Shown in pieces: positions 1 to 7,221 of a stretch of 22,008 nt of DNA; the first letter of the stretch is position 1, and every line of letters starts with the position of its first letter. Origin of the DNA: Clostridia bacterium. GTDB taxonomy: Bacteria > UBA6262 > WVXT01 > JAUXBS01. The notes below the pieces were generated by a model that saw only the letters and a program-made list of their open reading frames with translations, did no database searches and was not told the DNA's origin. The position numbers and the translations under genes were made by a program. Where the stretch lies: assembly GCA_030618495.1 (NCBI GenBank), contig JAUXDE010000015.1:1-22008 (forward strand). Reading direction: 5' to 3'.

Positions 1-401
1 TTATGGAGAGCAAAAAAACGGCTAAGCCTGTTGCAACAGTGGATACTCTGGAAAAAATCGTGAAGGGCCGCGGGGAAAACAATAAATTATTTTTTATCGT
101 TGGTTCAGATGAAGCAGAGGAAATTGAATCGTGGAAAGACCCCGAAAGGCTCCTTGAATTATGCAGTTTCATAGTTGTAAAAAGGCCCGGGTTCAGCCTT
201 TGCGGATTAAAAAAGAAATACAGGCAAAAAATGAGGATTTTGGATATTGACGCATTTGATATTTCAGCATCCGATATAAAAAAAAGGGTAAAGATGAAGG
301 CATCATTTAAACACCTTGTTCCGGAGCCGGTTGCGCGGTATATTAACCAAAAAGGCCTTTACCTTACGCCACTGGAGAGAAAGCAGAGAAAAACGAATTG
401 A
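1..401 (+). CDS. nadD: Nicotinate-nucleotide adenylyltransferase, 3' part
   Basis: NadD transfers AMP from ATP to nicotinate mononucleotide, making deamido-NAD in cytosolic NAD synthesis. Only about 133 C-terminal residues are present; the N-terminal half with the nucleotide-binding H-x-G-H motif lies off the left edge, so the ATG at position 3 is probably internal. The visible part fits the family: a VDTLEKI segment, then LFFIVGSDEAEEIESWKDPE (the usual I-G-x-D ... F-x-x-W block), VVKRPG, and ISASDIKKRV, which matches the conserved IS-x-(T/S)-x-IR motif with Lys instead of Arg. It ends with LVPEPVARYI, the usual NadD tail. Its stop overlaps the start of the LCP gene. The nadD / LCP / rsfS order is known from many Clostridia, which supports the call. 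Confidence 0.9.
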   Translation, partial: MESKKTAKPVATVDTLEKIVKGRGENNKLFFIVGSDEAEEIESWKDPERLLELCSFIVVKRPGFSLCGLKKKYRQKMRILDIDAFDISASDIKKRVKMKASFKHLVPEPVARYINQKGLYLTPLERKQRKTN

Positions 402-1618
402 AGACGAGAAACGAAAAAATTATACTGGGTTTTTTTTTCGTATTGATATTGATTACCGTGTATTTCTCTTCGGGAAGCGAAATAGGGTATCAGCTTCGTC
501 ATGAAAAAAAGATAAATATACTTCTTCTTGGATGCGATGAGTTAAAGTACAGCAAACACGCTGATGTGATAATGTTGTTGAGTTATGAGCCGAGAACAAA
601 ATTTCTGGATGTCCTGTCAATCCCAAGGGATACAAAGGTGCCGCGTACCGGCACTAAACACTGGAGGCCTTATCAGAAGATTAACGAAGTGTATGCAAGG
701 GCCTACAAGGAGACGAAAAACCCCCACGACGGATGTTTGGCGGTAAAAGATACGGTAAGCAAACTTCTTGGTATGTCGATACAGTTCTATATGCAGTTGG
801 ATTACAACAGTTTCTGTGATGTGATTGATGCCATGGGCGGAATTGAAATTGATATAGAAAAAAGAATGGATTACGATGACAATTGGGGTAATCTGCATAT
901 TCATCTCAAGCCGGGCCGGCAGGAATTGGATGGAAAGAAATCACTGCAATACGTACGGTATAGAGACAAGGTGCTTGGTGACGTGGGAAGGATTTCCCGG
1001 CAGCATAAGTTTCTTAAGATTCTCTCAAGCCAGGTAAAGAATGTGAGGATTCTCTTAAAGCTCCCGGATATATTCAGGGCGGTGGCGAGGAACACATGGA
1101 CCAACATGTGGTTAAAGGATGTCCTTGTTTTTATGGTTGAAATAAGGGACATGTCCAGGAGGGATTTACGGATTCAAAACTTGCCAGGTATTTCAAAATG
1201 CCTTATCGGAAAGAACTACTGGGTTGTGAAAAGGGAAAAAATAAACGATATCGTCCAGGTAATCAATAACAGTTACCGTGAAAACAGAAAAAGTTACAGG
1301 CGCGCGTTGTCGGTTGAAATGTTTGATGATATAGTTGTGGTTGAAGTGTGGAATGCAACAGAAAGAAAAGGGCTGGCAAAAAATTTACAGCTGTACCTCA
1401 GGCAGTTTGGCATTGATGCGGTTAGATGGGGTAACTACGGCAGTTATAAGAGGTATACTACCATTATTGACAGGCAGGGCGATGTTGACCTCGCGTACAG
1501 AATCGCCAAAGTCGTTGGATGCAGTGAAGTAAGGACTGAGATAGACAGAACGCGGCTGGTTGATTTAAGCATTGTAATAGGTGATGACTTTAAGGAGAAT
1601 TATGAAAAAAGGGATTAG
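398..1618 (+). CDS. LytR-CpsA-Psr (LCP) family protein with C-terminal LytR_C domain
   Basis: LCP enzymes attach undecaprenyl-linked glycopolymers to the cell wall outside the cytoplasmic membrane. The 406-residue product has a short basic N-terminus and one membrane helix at about 9-24, giving an N-in, C-out topology. The LCP domain spans about 39-205: INILLLGCDE, the HADVIMLLS strand with Asp56, SIPRDT with Arg77 and Asp78, QKINEVYARA, the MGGIEIDI turn, and LQYVRYRD...DVGRISRQ with pyrophosphate-contacting arginines. A LytR_C domain follows at about 311-398, starting VVVEVWNATERKGLA. The start is a TTG at 398 that overlaps the nadD TGA, implying coupled translation; no strong Shine-Dalgarno is close. 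The 3' end overlaps rsfS. The ligated polymer cannot be told from sequence, and an outer-membrane lineage would make this role less standard. Confidence 0.88.
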   Translation: MKTRNEKIILGFFFVLILITVYFSSGSEIGYQLRHEKKINILLLGCDELKYSKHADVIMLLSYEPRTKFLDVLSIPRDTKVPRTGTKHWRPYQKINEVYARAYKETKNPHDGCLAVKDTVSKLLGMSIQFYMQLDYNSFCDVIDAMGGIEIDIEKRMDYDDNWGNLHIHLKPGRQELDGKKSLQYVRYRDKVLGDVGRISRQHKFLKILSSQVKNVRILLKLPDIFRAVARNTWTNMWLKDVLVFMVEIRDMSRRDLRIQNLPGISKCLIGKNYWVVKREKINDIVQVINNSYRENRKSYRRALSVEMFDDIVVVEVWNATERKGLAKNLQLYLRQFGIDAVRWGNYGSYKRYTTIIDRQGDVDLAYRIAKVVGCSEVRTEIDRTRLVDLSIVIGDDFKENYEKRD

Positions 1619-1964
1619 TTACAGGAAACTTGCAAAGGACTGCGCTTTGATTGCGAGCAAGAAAAAAGCAAGGAGAATAGTAGTCCTGGACATGAGGAAA
1701 ATGACGCCGTTTATAGAGTATTGCGTTGTTTGCAGTGGAAGGACAAACGTGCATGTAAGCAGTATAGCTCAGGATATCATTTATGAGCTTAAGAAGAAAA
1801 AAGTACTTCCCGCCCACCGGGAGGGGATAAACCTGGCGCAGTGGATTCTCCTGGATTATTCCGGTGTTATGGTTCATGTATTCAAGGACGACACAAGAAA
1901 GTATTATAAGGTTGAAGAGATGTGGTCCAGCGCTAAAAAAGTGGAGTGGAAGAAAAAGAAATGA
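1602..1964 (+). CDS. rsfS: Ribosomal silencing factor RsfS
   Basis: RsfS (Iojap/YbeB family) binds ribosomal protein uL14 and blocks joining of the subunits, lowering translation when nutrients are short. The product is 120 residues, close to the usual 105-120. Family landmarks are visible: VVLDMRKMTPFIEYCVVCSG (the typical D-x-R ... DYFVIC-S-G block), the TNVHVSSIAQDI helix, WILLDYSGVMVHVF (the W-x-x-x-D-x-G-D/V-x-VH-x-F signature) and YY.VEEMW. I chose the ATG at 1602 because AGGAG lies four bases upstream (1593-1597); a GTG at 1581 in the same frame has no such site. It overlaps the LCP gene by 17 bases and shares an ATGA with argS. The usual nadD-rsfS neighbourhood is preserved. Confidence 0.93.
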   Translation: MKKGISYRKLAKDCALIASKKKARRIVVLDMRKMTPFIEYCVVCSGRTNVHVSSIAQDIIYELKKKKVLPAHREGINLAQWILLDYSGVMVHVFKDDTRKYYKVEEMWSSAKKVEWKKKK

Positions 1965-3607
1965 TAAAGAAAGAACTTTCGTTAATCATTGATGAAGCAA
2001 TTAAAAAAGTCATCAGAAATTGCGGGGTAAAGGACATTAAAGCGCCTCAATACAATGTTGAGGTGCCGCCCGGGAATATTGGGGCGGATTATGCGACGAA
2101 CGCTGCGATGGTTTTAGCTCCGGTTTTAAAGAAATCCCCGTTCTTAATTGCCGAAGAAATAACTGCCGAAGTTTCCGGGAACAAGGAATTCTTTAAGGCG
2201 GTTGAATTTGTCAAGCCGGGTTTCATAAATTTTCATATTAATGAAAACGTATTTTACAATGAGGTCGCCAGAATTCTTAAGGAGGGGGAAGATTACGGCC
2301 GCCAGGATATGGGAAAGAAAAAGAAGGTTATGATTGAATTTGTTTCCGCAAATCCAACGGGGCCTTTTCATGTGGGGCACGGCAGGGGCGCCGCCCTGGG
2401 TGACAGCCTGGCTAATATCATGAAGGCGCTTAATTATAATGTTGTTAAGGAATATTATGTAAATGATATGGGAAATCAAATAGACCTTCTTGCCGATTCG
2501 CTGCTTTGTGTGTATGACAACAAGGATGTGCCTCCGGGCGGCTATGAGGGGAATTACTTGAAGGAAATATGTAAGAATAATAAGGATTTTATCAGGGATA
2601 ATCGCAGTAATAGAGAAGTCATCAGGAAATTCGTTGTAGATGAGATGCTTGAAAGATATGCAACCAAAGACCTGGTTGATTTTGGTTTATTCTTTGATAA
2701 TTGGTTTTATGAGAGCAGTCTTTATAAGGAAAATAAAGCGGGGAAGAATGAAGCGGATGTTGCATTGGACAAGTTAAGGGCGAATAAGCATGTGTATGAA
2801 ATGGACGGAGCGTTGTGGTTTAGGTCAACGGGGTTTGCGGACGACAAGGACAGGGTGGTGATAAGAAAGGACGGGACCAGAACATATCTTGCTTCGGATA
2901 TCGCATATCATCATAATAAGTTTGAAAGGGGATTTGAAACCGTTATAAATATTTGGGGCGCCGACCACCACGGGTACATTGACAGGGTAAAGGGAGCAAT
3001 TTCCGGGTTGGGGTATGATTCGGAAAAGCTGAAGATATTGCTGTATCAGCTGGTGAACCTTACAAGGGAGGGGAAGCCGGTTGTTATGTCCAAAAGGAAG
3101 GCGGATTACGTTACCCTGAGGCAGGTTATTGATGAAGTGGGAAGTGATGCCTGCAGGTTTTTTTACCTTATGAGAAACGCCAACACCCCGCTGGATTTTG
3201 ATCTTGAGCTTGCCAAAAAACAGTCGCAGGAAAATCCGGTGTATTATGTCCAGTATGCCTATGCCAGGATATGCAGTATTTTCAGGGAGGCAAAAAAAAT
3301 GGGAATAAAATTCACCCTGAAAGGTAATCTGAATTTGCTGAAAGAACCTGAGGAATTAACGATAATTAAGAAATTAAGCAGTTATCCTGACCTGCTTCTG
3401 TACTGCTGTAAGACGCTTGAACCGCATCATTTGACGGGGTATATGCAGGACCTGGTTGGGGTGTTTCACAGTTATTATATGAAGCACAGGGTGCTTGGAG
3501 ACGACAGGGAGCTGACTGAAAGCCGATTGATGCTCGCCAGCGCCCTGCAAACAGTAGTAAGAAACTCTCTTAAAATGCTTGGAATATCCACTCCTGAAGA
3601 AATGTAG
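1961..3607 (+). CDS. argS: Arginine--tRNA ligase
   Basis: This class I aminoacyl-tRNA synthetase charges tRNA-Arg in the cytosol. The 548-residue length is normal. In order: an N-terminal tRNA-contacting domain (about 1-110), FVSANPTGPFHVGHGRG with the HIGH-type motif as HVGH at 137-140, EYYVNDMGNQI, WGADHHGYIDR, the KMSKS-type loop as VVMSKRKADYVTLRQ, and a DALR-type anticodon-binding domain beginning NPVYYVQYAYARI and ending near LKMLGI. I start at ATG 1961, which overlaps the rsfS stop as ATGA; an in-frame GTG at 1946 would add five residues of Lys/Glu and looks less likely. It is the last gene of the first run; an AT-rich hairpin region and a new promoter follow. Confidence 0.96.
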   Translation: MIKKELSLIIDEAIKKVIRNCGVKDIKAPQYNVEVPPGNIGADYATNAAMVLAPVLKKSPFLIAEEITAEVSGNKEFFKAVEFVKPGFINFHINENVFYNEVARILKEGEDYGRQDMGKKKKVMIEFVSANPTGPFHVGHGRGAALGDSLANIMKALNYNVVKEYYVNDMGNQIDLLADSLLCVYDNKDVPPGGYEGNYLKEICKNNKDFIRDNRSNREVIRKFVVDEMLERYATKDLVDFGLFFDNWFYESSLYKENKAGKNEADVALDKLRANKHVYEMDGALWFRSTGFADDKDRVVIRKDGTRTYLASDIAYHHNKFERGFETVINIWGADHHGYIDRVKGAISGLGYDSEKLKILLYQLVNLTREGKPVVMSKRKADYVTLRQVIDEVGSDACRFFYLMRNANTPLDFDLELAKKQSQENPVYYVQYAYARICSIFREAKKMGIKFTLKGNLNLLKEPEELTIIKKLSSYPDLLLYCCKTLEPHHLTGYMQDLVGVFHSYYMKHRVLGDDRELTESRLMLASALQTVVRNSLKMLGISTPEEM

Positions 3608-3619
3608 GAAAAATGAACC

Positions 3620-3661
3620 GTTTCCTTTTTTGTTTTTGTTGAGAAAAGGAAAAAAAGAAAC
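3620..3661 (+). terminator. Weak A/T-rich hairpin after argS
   Basis: An imperfect inverted repeat pairs 3620-3637 (GTTTCC then T-rich) with 3643-3661 (A-rich then GAAAC) around a short loop, 13 bases after the argS stop. The stem is mostly A-T with mismatches, so stability is doubtful. On either strand it places T-runs near the stem, which could act as a weak bidirectional terminator. The right arm can instead pair with 3668-3677. Confidence 0.35.
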
Positions 3662-3704
3662 ATCACCTTCTTTTTCCTAAAAATTACCATATAATCATTA
3701 TTAT

Positions 3705-3733
3705 TTGACATAATTTTATGAATATGCTATAAA
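3705..3733 (+). promoter_or_regulatory. Sigma-70-type promoter for the HU gene
   Basis: A perfect -35 hexamer TTGACA (3705-3710) is followed after exactly 17 bases by TATAAA (3728-3733), preceded by TGC at 3725-3727, an extended -10 element. A start near 3740 would leave a leader of about 70 bases before the HU gene. A second, weaker -10-like TATAAT lies at 3778-3783 without a good -35. Confidence 0.75.
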
Positions 3734-3745
3734 TAGTAGCTTTTT

Positions 3746-3773
3746 TAATAATACGTACTTCTAATAATATGTA
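3746..3773 (+). repeat. Tandem 12-bp repeats in the HU leader
   Basis: TAATAATACGTA (3746-3757) recurs as TAATAATATGTA (3762-3773), 11 of 12 bases identical at a 16-base period, just downstream of the predicted transcription start. Inside it TAATAC (3749-3754) is also inverted as GTATTA (3771-3776). The placement would suit a binding site for a repressor or for the HU protein itself; that role is inference. Confidence 0.4.
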
Positions 3774-3811
3774 TTAGTATAATATATTAAAAAGCAAAAG
3801 AGGAGGGGGTA

Positions 3812-4087
3812 ATGGACCAATTGAAACTGGTAGAAGCGGTATCAAGCAACATCAAGGTGAATAAATCAATGGCTAAAAGAGCCGTGAAATCCGTTATCAG
3901 GAACATTGTGAAACACCTGAAGGAAGACGGAAAGGTTTCGGTTTCGGGGCTGGGGGTTTTCAGGGTTAAGGATACCAGGCCAAGAATGGGAAGGAATCCC
4001 AAAACAGGTGAAAGCGTTCAGGTTCCGGCGGGCAAGAGGGTTGGTTTCAGGGCAGGAAGAAAACTTAAGAATTATATTAAAGATTAG
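3812..4087 (+). CDS. HU-family DNA-binding protein
   Basis: HU/IHF proteins are small dimeric nucleoid proteins that bend DNA. The 91-residue length is standard. The order fits: N-terminal helices (MDQLKLVEAVSSNI, then AKRAVKSVIRNIVKHL), the VSVSGLGVFRV strands equivalent to the family's V-x-L-x-GFG-x-F segment, and the DNA-binding arm RMGRNPKTGESVQVPAGK at about 58-75, including the GRNP-x-TGE signature. The C-terminus FRAGRKLKNYI matches the family. The start is supported by AGGAGG at 3801-3806, five bases before the ATG. It is a single-gene unit with its own strong promoter. HU versus IHF subunit cannot be settled; lone IHF-like proteins outside Proteobacteria usually behave as HU. Confidence 0.94.
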   Translation: MDQLKLVEAVSSNIKVNKSMAKRAVKSVIRNIVKHLKEDGKVSVSGLGVFRVKDTRPRMGRNPKTGESVQVPAGKRVGFRAGRKLKNYIKD

Positions 4088-4119
4088 AGCGCTACGCAGG
4101 TATTGTTAAGCTCTTAAAA

Positions 4120-4140
4120 CCCCGAATAACCTTTTCGGGG
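4120..4140 (+). terminator. Terminator-like hairpin after the HU gene
   Basis: CCCCGAA (4120-4126) and TTCGGGG (4134-4140) form a perfect 7-bp stem with a 7-base loop 32 bases after the HU stop. A run of A precedes it, but the bases after it (TCTGAAATTT) are only partly T-rich, so intrinsic termination on the + strand may be incomplete. With the A run read in reverse it could also stop antisense transcripts. Confidence 0.5.
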
Positions 4141-4164
4141 TCTGAAATTTGTAGCGTGTACTAA

Positions 4165-4429
4165 GTGTGGGGTCTCTAACATAGCTTTACATTTGAAGGG
4201 CAGGTTTTGAGATGGGTTCAAGGAAAGACGACGAAGGCATATCGAGAATATGGTTAGGAGGAAAGACGAAGAAGCTGCTCAAAGAGAGCCCTTCCCGAAG
4301 GGCTGTCGTCTTTTGTCCATCATCGGCGTCACTCATCGTTCACATACGTACAGTATTCTCACTCTTCGTTCCTTGACGCTGAAACAAAATGTTTCCAGCA
4401 AATGTCAAGATATGTTAGAGACACCACAC
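4165..4429. mobile_element. MITE-like non-coding element with 31-bp terminal inverted repeats
   Basis: The left end (4165-4195, starting GTGTGGGGTCTCTAACATA) and the reverse complement of the right end (4399-4429, starting GTGTGGTGTCTCTAACATA) agree at 28 of 31 positions. The 265-bp interior carries no recognisable protein but has hairpins at 4287-4304 (7-bp stem AGCCCTT/AAGGGCT, loop CCCG) and 4378-4399, a 9-bp long-range pairing of AAAGACGAC (4224-4232) with 4305-4313, and two pairs of short direct repeats (4222-4231/4260-4269 and 4329-4341/4359-4371). Size, ends and lack of a gene suit a miniature inverted-repeat transposable element or internally deleted insertion sequence. I see no clear target-site duplication and cannot name the family. 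It fills most of the gap between the HU gene and the biosynthetic cluster. Confidence 0.6.
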
Positions 4430-4462
4430 TAGAGAGGTTTAAAAAATATTGTGGCTGTGGAA

Positions 4463-4714
4463 ATGAAGAATGAAACAAGAGGCCTTGTTAGGGCAGCGGG
4501 ATGCATTTTTATATTCTGGGGTGTTGTTGTGGTATTTAAGGGGATAATGGATGCTTTTATCCTTTCCCCGGAATCAAGGTTCGTGCCTCTGGCTGAATGG
4601 GTCGGAAAATGGGCGCCTTTTGAAATAATTTATGGTGTTTCGTGTATATTTGCCGGAATTTTGTGTTTCGAGTACATTAAAAACGTGATAAATACAAATG
4701 AAAAAACCCACTAA
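4463..4714 (+). CDS. Small membrane protein, unknown function
   Basis: I do not recognise this 83-residue protein. It has two hydrophobic segments, about residues 8-27 (VRAAGCIFIFWGVVVVFKG) and 51-70 (FEIIYGVSCIFAGILCF), separated by a loop with SPESRFVPLAEWVGKWAPFE, which suggests a two-helix hairpin in the cytoplasmic membrane. The ATG at 4463 is chosen over in-frame GTGs at 4451 and 4457 because it is a better start codon; none has a convincing Shine-Dalgarno. The gene begins only 33 bases after the inverted-repeat element and its last 17 bases overlap the aminotransferase start, so it is probably the first gene of that operon and translationally coupled to it. It may be a real conserved gene or a lineage-specific one. 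Confidence 0.6.
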   Translation: MKNETRGLVRAAGCIFIFWGVVVVFKGIMDAFILSPESRFVPLAEWVGKWAPFEIIYGVSCIFAGILCFEYIKNVINTNEKTH

Positions 4715-5888
4715 AAAATTAATAAAGCTTCCGCCTTATCTTTTTGAGGCGATTAACATACTCAAATGTGATGCCTACGCAAGGAAGCAGGACGTTATTG
4801 ATTTGGGGATGGGTAATCCCGATATGCCGGCTTCGGAGCATATAGTGGAAGCATTAACCGATACGGTGACGAATCATCCGAAGACACACCGGTATCCCCA
4901 GGCAAAGGGGATGCTTAAGCTCAGAAAGGCAATTGCCGACTGGTATACCAGGACGTACAAGGTGGACCTGAATCCGGAAAATGAGGTGCTTGTGCTTGTC
5001 GGTTCAAAGGAAGGGATTGCCCACATGAGTATGGCTTACCTTGATCCGGGTGATTATGCGCTGGTTCCGGACCCTTCGTATCTTGTTCATAAGAACGGGG
5101 TAATACTGGCTGGCGGTGAAATTTACGACATGCCTTTACTGGAGGAAAACGGGTATTTGCCTGACCTGGATGCTGTGCCGCGCAGTATTGCGAAAAAGGC
5201 AAAAATGATGTTTATAAGTTATCCGAATAATCCGACAACGGCGGTGGTTAAAGGCCTGTCGTTCTTCAAGAAAGTGGTTGCTTTTGCGAAGAAGTATGAT
5301 ATTATCGTGTGTCATGATTTTGCTTATTCCGAAGTGGTTTTTGACGGGTATAAGTCTCCTTCGTTCATGGAAACACCCGGGGCAAGAGAAGTGGGGCTGG
5401 AGTTTCATTCTTTTTCAAAGACATACTGCATGGCAGGGTGGCGTCTTGGGTTTGTGGTAGGCAATGCCGAAATATTGAAACCTCTGGAGAAGTTAAAGAG
5501 TTATCTTGATTTCGGTGTGTTCACCGCGATACAGCTTGCCGGTGTTAAGGCGCTTAATGGTTCCCAGAAATGCGTGGAGACAATGAATGCCGAATACATG
5601 CGAAGAAGAGATAAGTTCGTAAAGGAACTGAATAAAATCGGATGGGAAGTTGATTCACCCGAAGCTACCATGTACTTATGGTCGAAACTCCCCGAGGGGT
5701 TCCGGCACATGAGTTCTCTTGAGTTCTGCGAGTTATTGATACTTAAAACGGGTATTGCAATGGCTCCCGGAGTTGCATTTGGCTCAAATGGCGAAGGGTA
5801 CGTGCGCATGGCGCTGGTTACGCATTATAACCGGTTTCATGATGCCGTGTTGAGGCTTAATAAATTCCTTAAAGAAGAGAGAAAATAG
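4698..5888 (+). CDS. alaC: AlaC-type PLP-dependent aminotransferase (class I/II)
   Basis: This fold-type I transaminase is collinear with E. coli AlaC (glutamate-pyruvate transaminase) as I remember it: LPPYLFEAINILK, IDLGMGNPDMP (about 34-44), GSKEGIAHM (102-110), SYPNNPT (174-180), CHDFAYSEVVFDGYKSPS with Asp207 and Tyr210 contacting PLP, and SFSKTYCMAGWRLGF with the Schiff-base Lys241. Its 396 residues are normal. LL-diaminopimelate aminotransferase (DapL) and some aspartate aminotransferases are close relatives, so the substrate is uncertain. Placed directly before hom, it could supply alanine, act on aspartate-family intermediates, or serve as a broad transaminase for the branched-chain 2-oxo acids, since no ilvE is in the window. 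It overlaps the small membrane protein gene by 17 bases. Confidence 0.85.
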   Translation: MKKPTKKLIKLPPYLFEAINILKCDAYARKQDVIDLGMGNPDMPASEHIVEALTDTVTNHPKTHRYPQAKGMLKLRKAIADWYTRTYKVDLNPENEVLVLVGSKEGIAHMSMAYLDPGDYALVPDPSYLVHKNGVILAGGEIYDMPLLEENGYLPDLDAVPRSIAKKAKMMFISYPNNPTTAVVKGLSFFKKVVAFAKKYDIIVCHDFAYSEVVFDGYKSPSFMETPGAREVGLEFHSFSKTYCMAGWRLGFVVGNAEILKPLEKLKSYLDFGVFTAIQLAGVKALNGSQKCVETMNAEYMRRRDKFVKELNKIGWEVDSPEATMYLWSKLPEGFRHMSSLEFCELLILKTGIAMAPGVAFGSNGEGYVRMALVTHYNRFHDAVLRLNKFLKEERK

Positions 5889-5898
5889 GGTAAAGCTT

Positions 5899-7221
5899 AT
5901 GAAGAGAACAATAAATCTTGGTTTAATCGGTTTCGGTACAGTGGGAGAGGGGGTCGTTAAACTTCTGAAGAAGAACGCTTCCGTAATAGAACGAAAATCC
6001 GGAACCAGGGTAAGGATAGCCAGGATCTGCGACAAGAACCCCCGCAGGGCAGGCGCGCTCAACAAATACGGCTTAAGCCGTGATGTTTTTACCACGAAAA
6101 TAAACGAGGTTATAAATGACGATAATATCGATATTGTAATCGAACTTATCGGCGGCTGCGAGCCGGCGAGAAAGTATATGCTTGAGGCCATAAGAAAAGG
6201 CAGGCATATCGTTACTGCGAACAAGGCGCTTCTTGCAGAGCACTGGTCGGAAATATTTTCCGAGGCGGATAAGCATAAGGTGCTGGTTTACATTGAGGCA
6301 AGCGTGTGCAGTGGTATTCCTATCATACAGTCATTGAACGAAGGTCTTTCGGCGAACAAGATTAAGTCGATACTGGGAATCCTTAACGGTACGACGAATT
6401 ATATTCTTACAAAGATGTCAAAGGAAAGAATGGATTTTGCCAGCGCGCTTATGGAAGCGAAGAAATACGGGTTTGCCGAAACCGATGCGAGCCTGGATGT
6501 TAACGGTATGGATGCGGTGAACAAGCTTGTAATCCTGGGCTCGGTAACTTTTGGCGCTCATATAAAGCTGTCTGATGTGTACTGCGAGGGTATCGAGAAT
6601 ATTATGCAGGAGGATATAGAGTATGCGTACAACGAATTTGGATATGTCCTGAAATTGTTGGCAATATTGAAGAATAACGGTAAAGCCATTGATGTGCGGG
6701 TTCATCCCGCATTGGTTCCGGGGGGACATCTTTTAAGTTCAGTGGACAATGAATACAATGCCGTTTACATTGAGGGAGATGCTGTTGGCGAAATGATGTT
6801 TTTCGGTAAGGGCGCAGGCGAAATGCCGGCGGCATCCGCTGTTGTAAGCGATATTATTTATCTTTCAAAGAATATAAATAATGATATTGCCGGACGGGCG
6901 CCGTACATTATTTGTAATTCCGAAAAGAAGCTGAAGGTCATGAATATTAAAGACATCCGGGCAAAGTACTACATAAGAATCTCGTCGGTTGACAGGCCCG
7001 GGGTGCTTTCAAGGGTTTCCGGAGTGCTGGGAGAGCATAATGTGTCAATAGCCTCTGTTTACCAGGTGGCGCAGGGGAAGCCAAGGGGGGATGTTCCCAT
7101 TATTATGGTGACGCATATTGCCAGGGAAGGGGATATAAAGAAAGCGCTGTCAAAAATTGACAGGCTTTCAATGGTCGGAAAGAAGAGCATTCTGATAAGG
7201 ATCGAGGAGCCTAATGAATAA
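5899..7221 (+). CDS. hom: Homoserine dehydrogenase with ACT domain
   Basis: Hom reduces aspartate 4-semialdehyde to homoserine with NAD(P)H, at the branch toward threonine and methionine. The 440-residue protein has an N-terminal Rossmann domain with GFGTVG at 11-16, the TANKALLAEH segment at about 107-115, the catalytic core with LNGTTNYIL (162-170) and DVNGMDAVNKL (200-210, Lys209 being the expected catalytic lysine), and a C-terminal ACT domain at about 356-436 starting YYIRISSVDRPGVLSRVSG. The ACT domain points to feedback control, classically by threonine. It is a single-function enzyme, not a fusion to aspartokinase. It starts 10 bases after alaC and overlaps thrC by 8 bases. Confidence 0.96.
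   Translation: MKRTINLGLIGFGTVGEGVVKLLKKNASVIERKSGTRVRIARICDKNPRRAGALNKYGLSRDVFTTKINEVINDDNIDIVIELIGGCEPARKYMLEAIRKGRHIVTANKALLAEHWSEIFSEADKHKVLVYIEASVCSGIPIIQSLNEGLSANKIKSILGILNGTTNYILTKMSKERMDFASALMEAKKYGFAETDASLDVNGMDAVNKLVILGSVTFGAHIKLSDVYCEGIENIMQEDIEYAYNEFGYVLKLLAILKNNGKAIDVRVHPALVPGGHLLSSVDNEYNAVYIEGDAVGEMMFFGKGAGEMPAASAVVSDIIYLSKNINNDIAGRAPYIICNSEKKLKVMNIKDIRAKYYIRISSVDRPGVLSRVSGVLGEHNVSIASVYQVAQGKPRGDVPIIMVTHIAREGDIKKALSKIDRLSMVGKKSILIRIEEPNE

Noticed and set aside
1946-1960. GTG start for argS at 1946
   Set aside because: It adds only a few charged residues and lacks a better ribosome site; the ATGA overlap at 1961 is the typical arrangement in this run.
4250-4432. 60-codon + strand frame inside the inverted-repeat element
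   Set aside because: It runs through hairpins and the right terminal repeat, has no ribosome site and its product resembles no protein; it is best explained as chance within a non-coding element.
5784-6224. 146-codon minus-strand frame over the alaC-hom junction
   Set aside because: It overlaps two conserved + strand genes and shows no motif; treated as a reverse-frame shadow.
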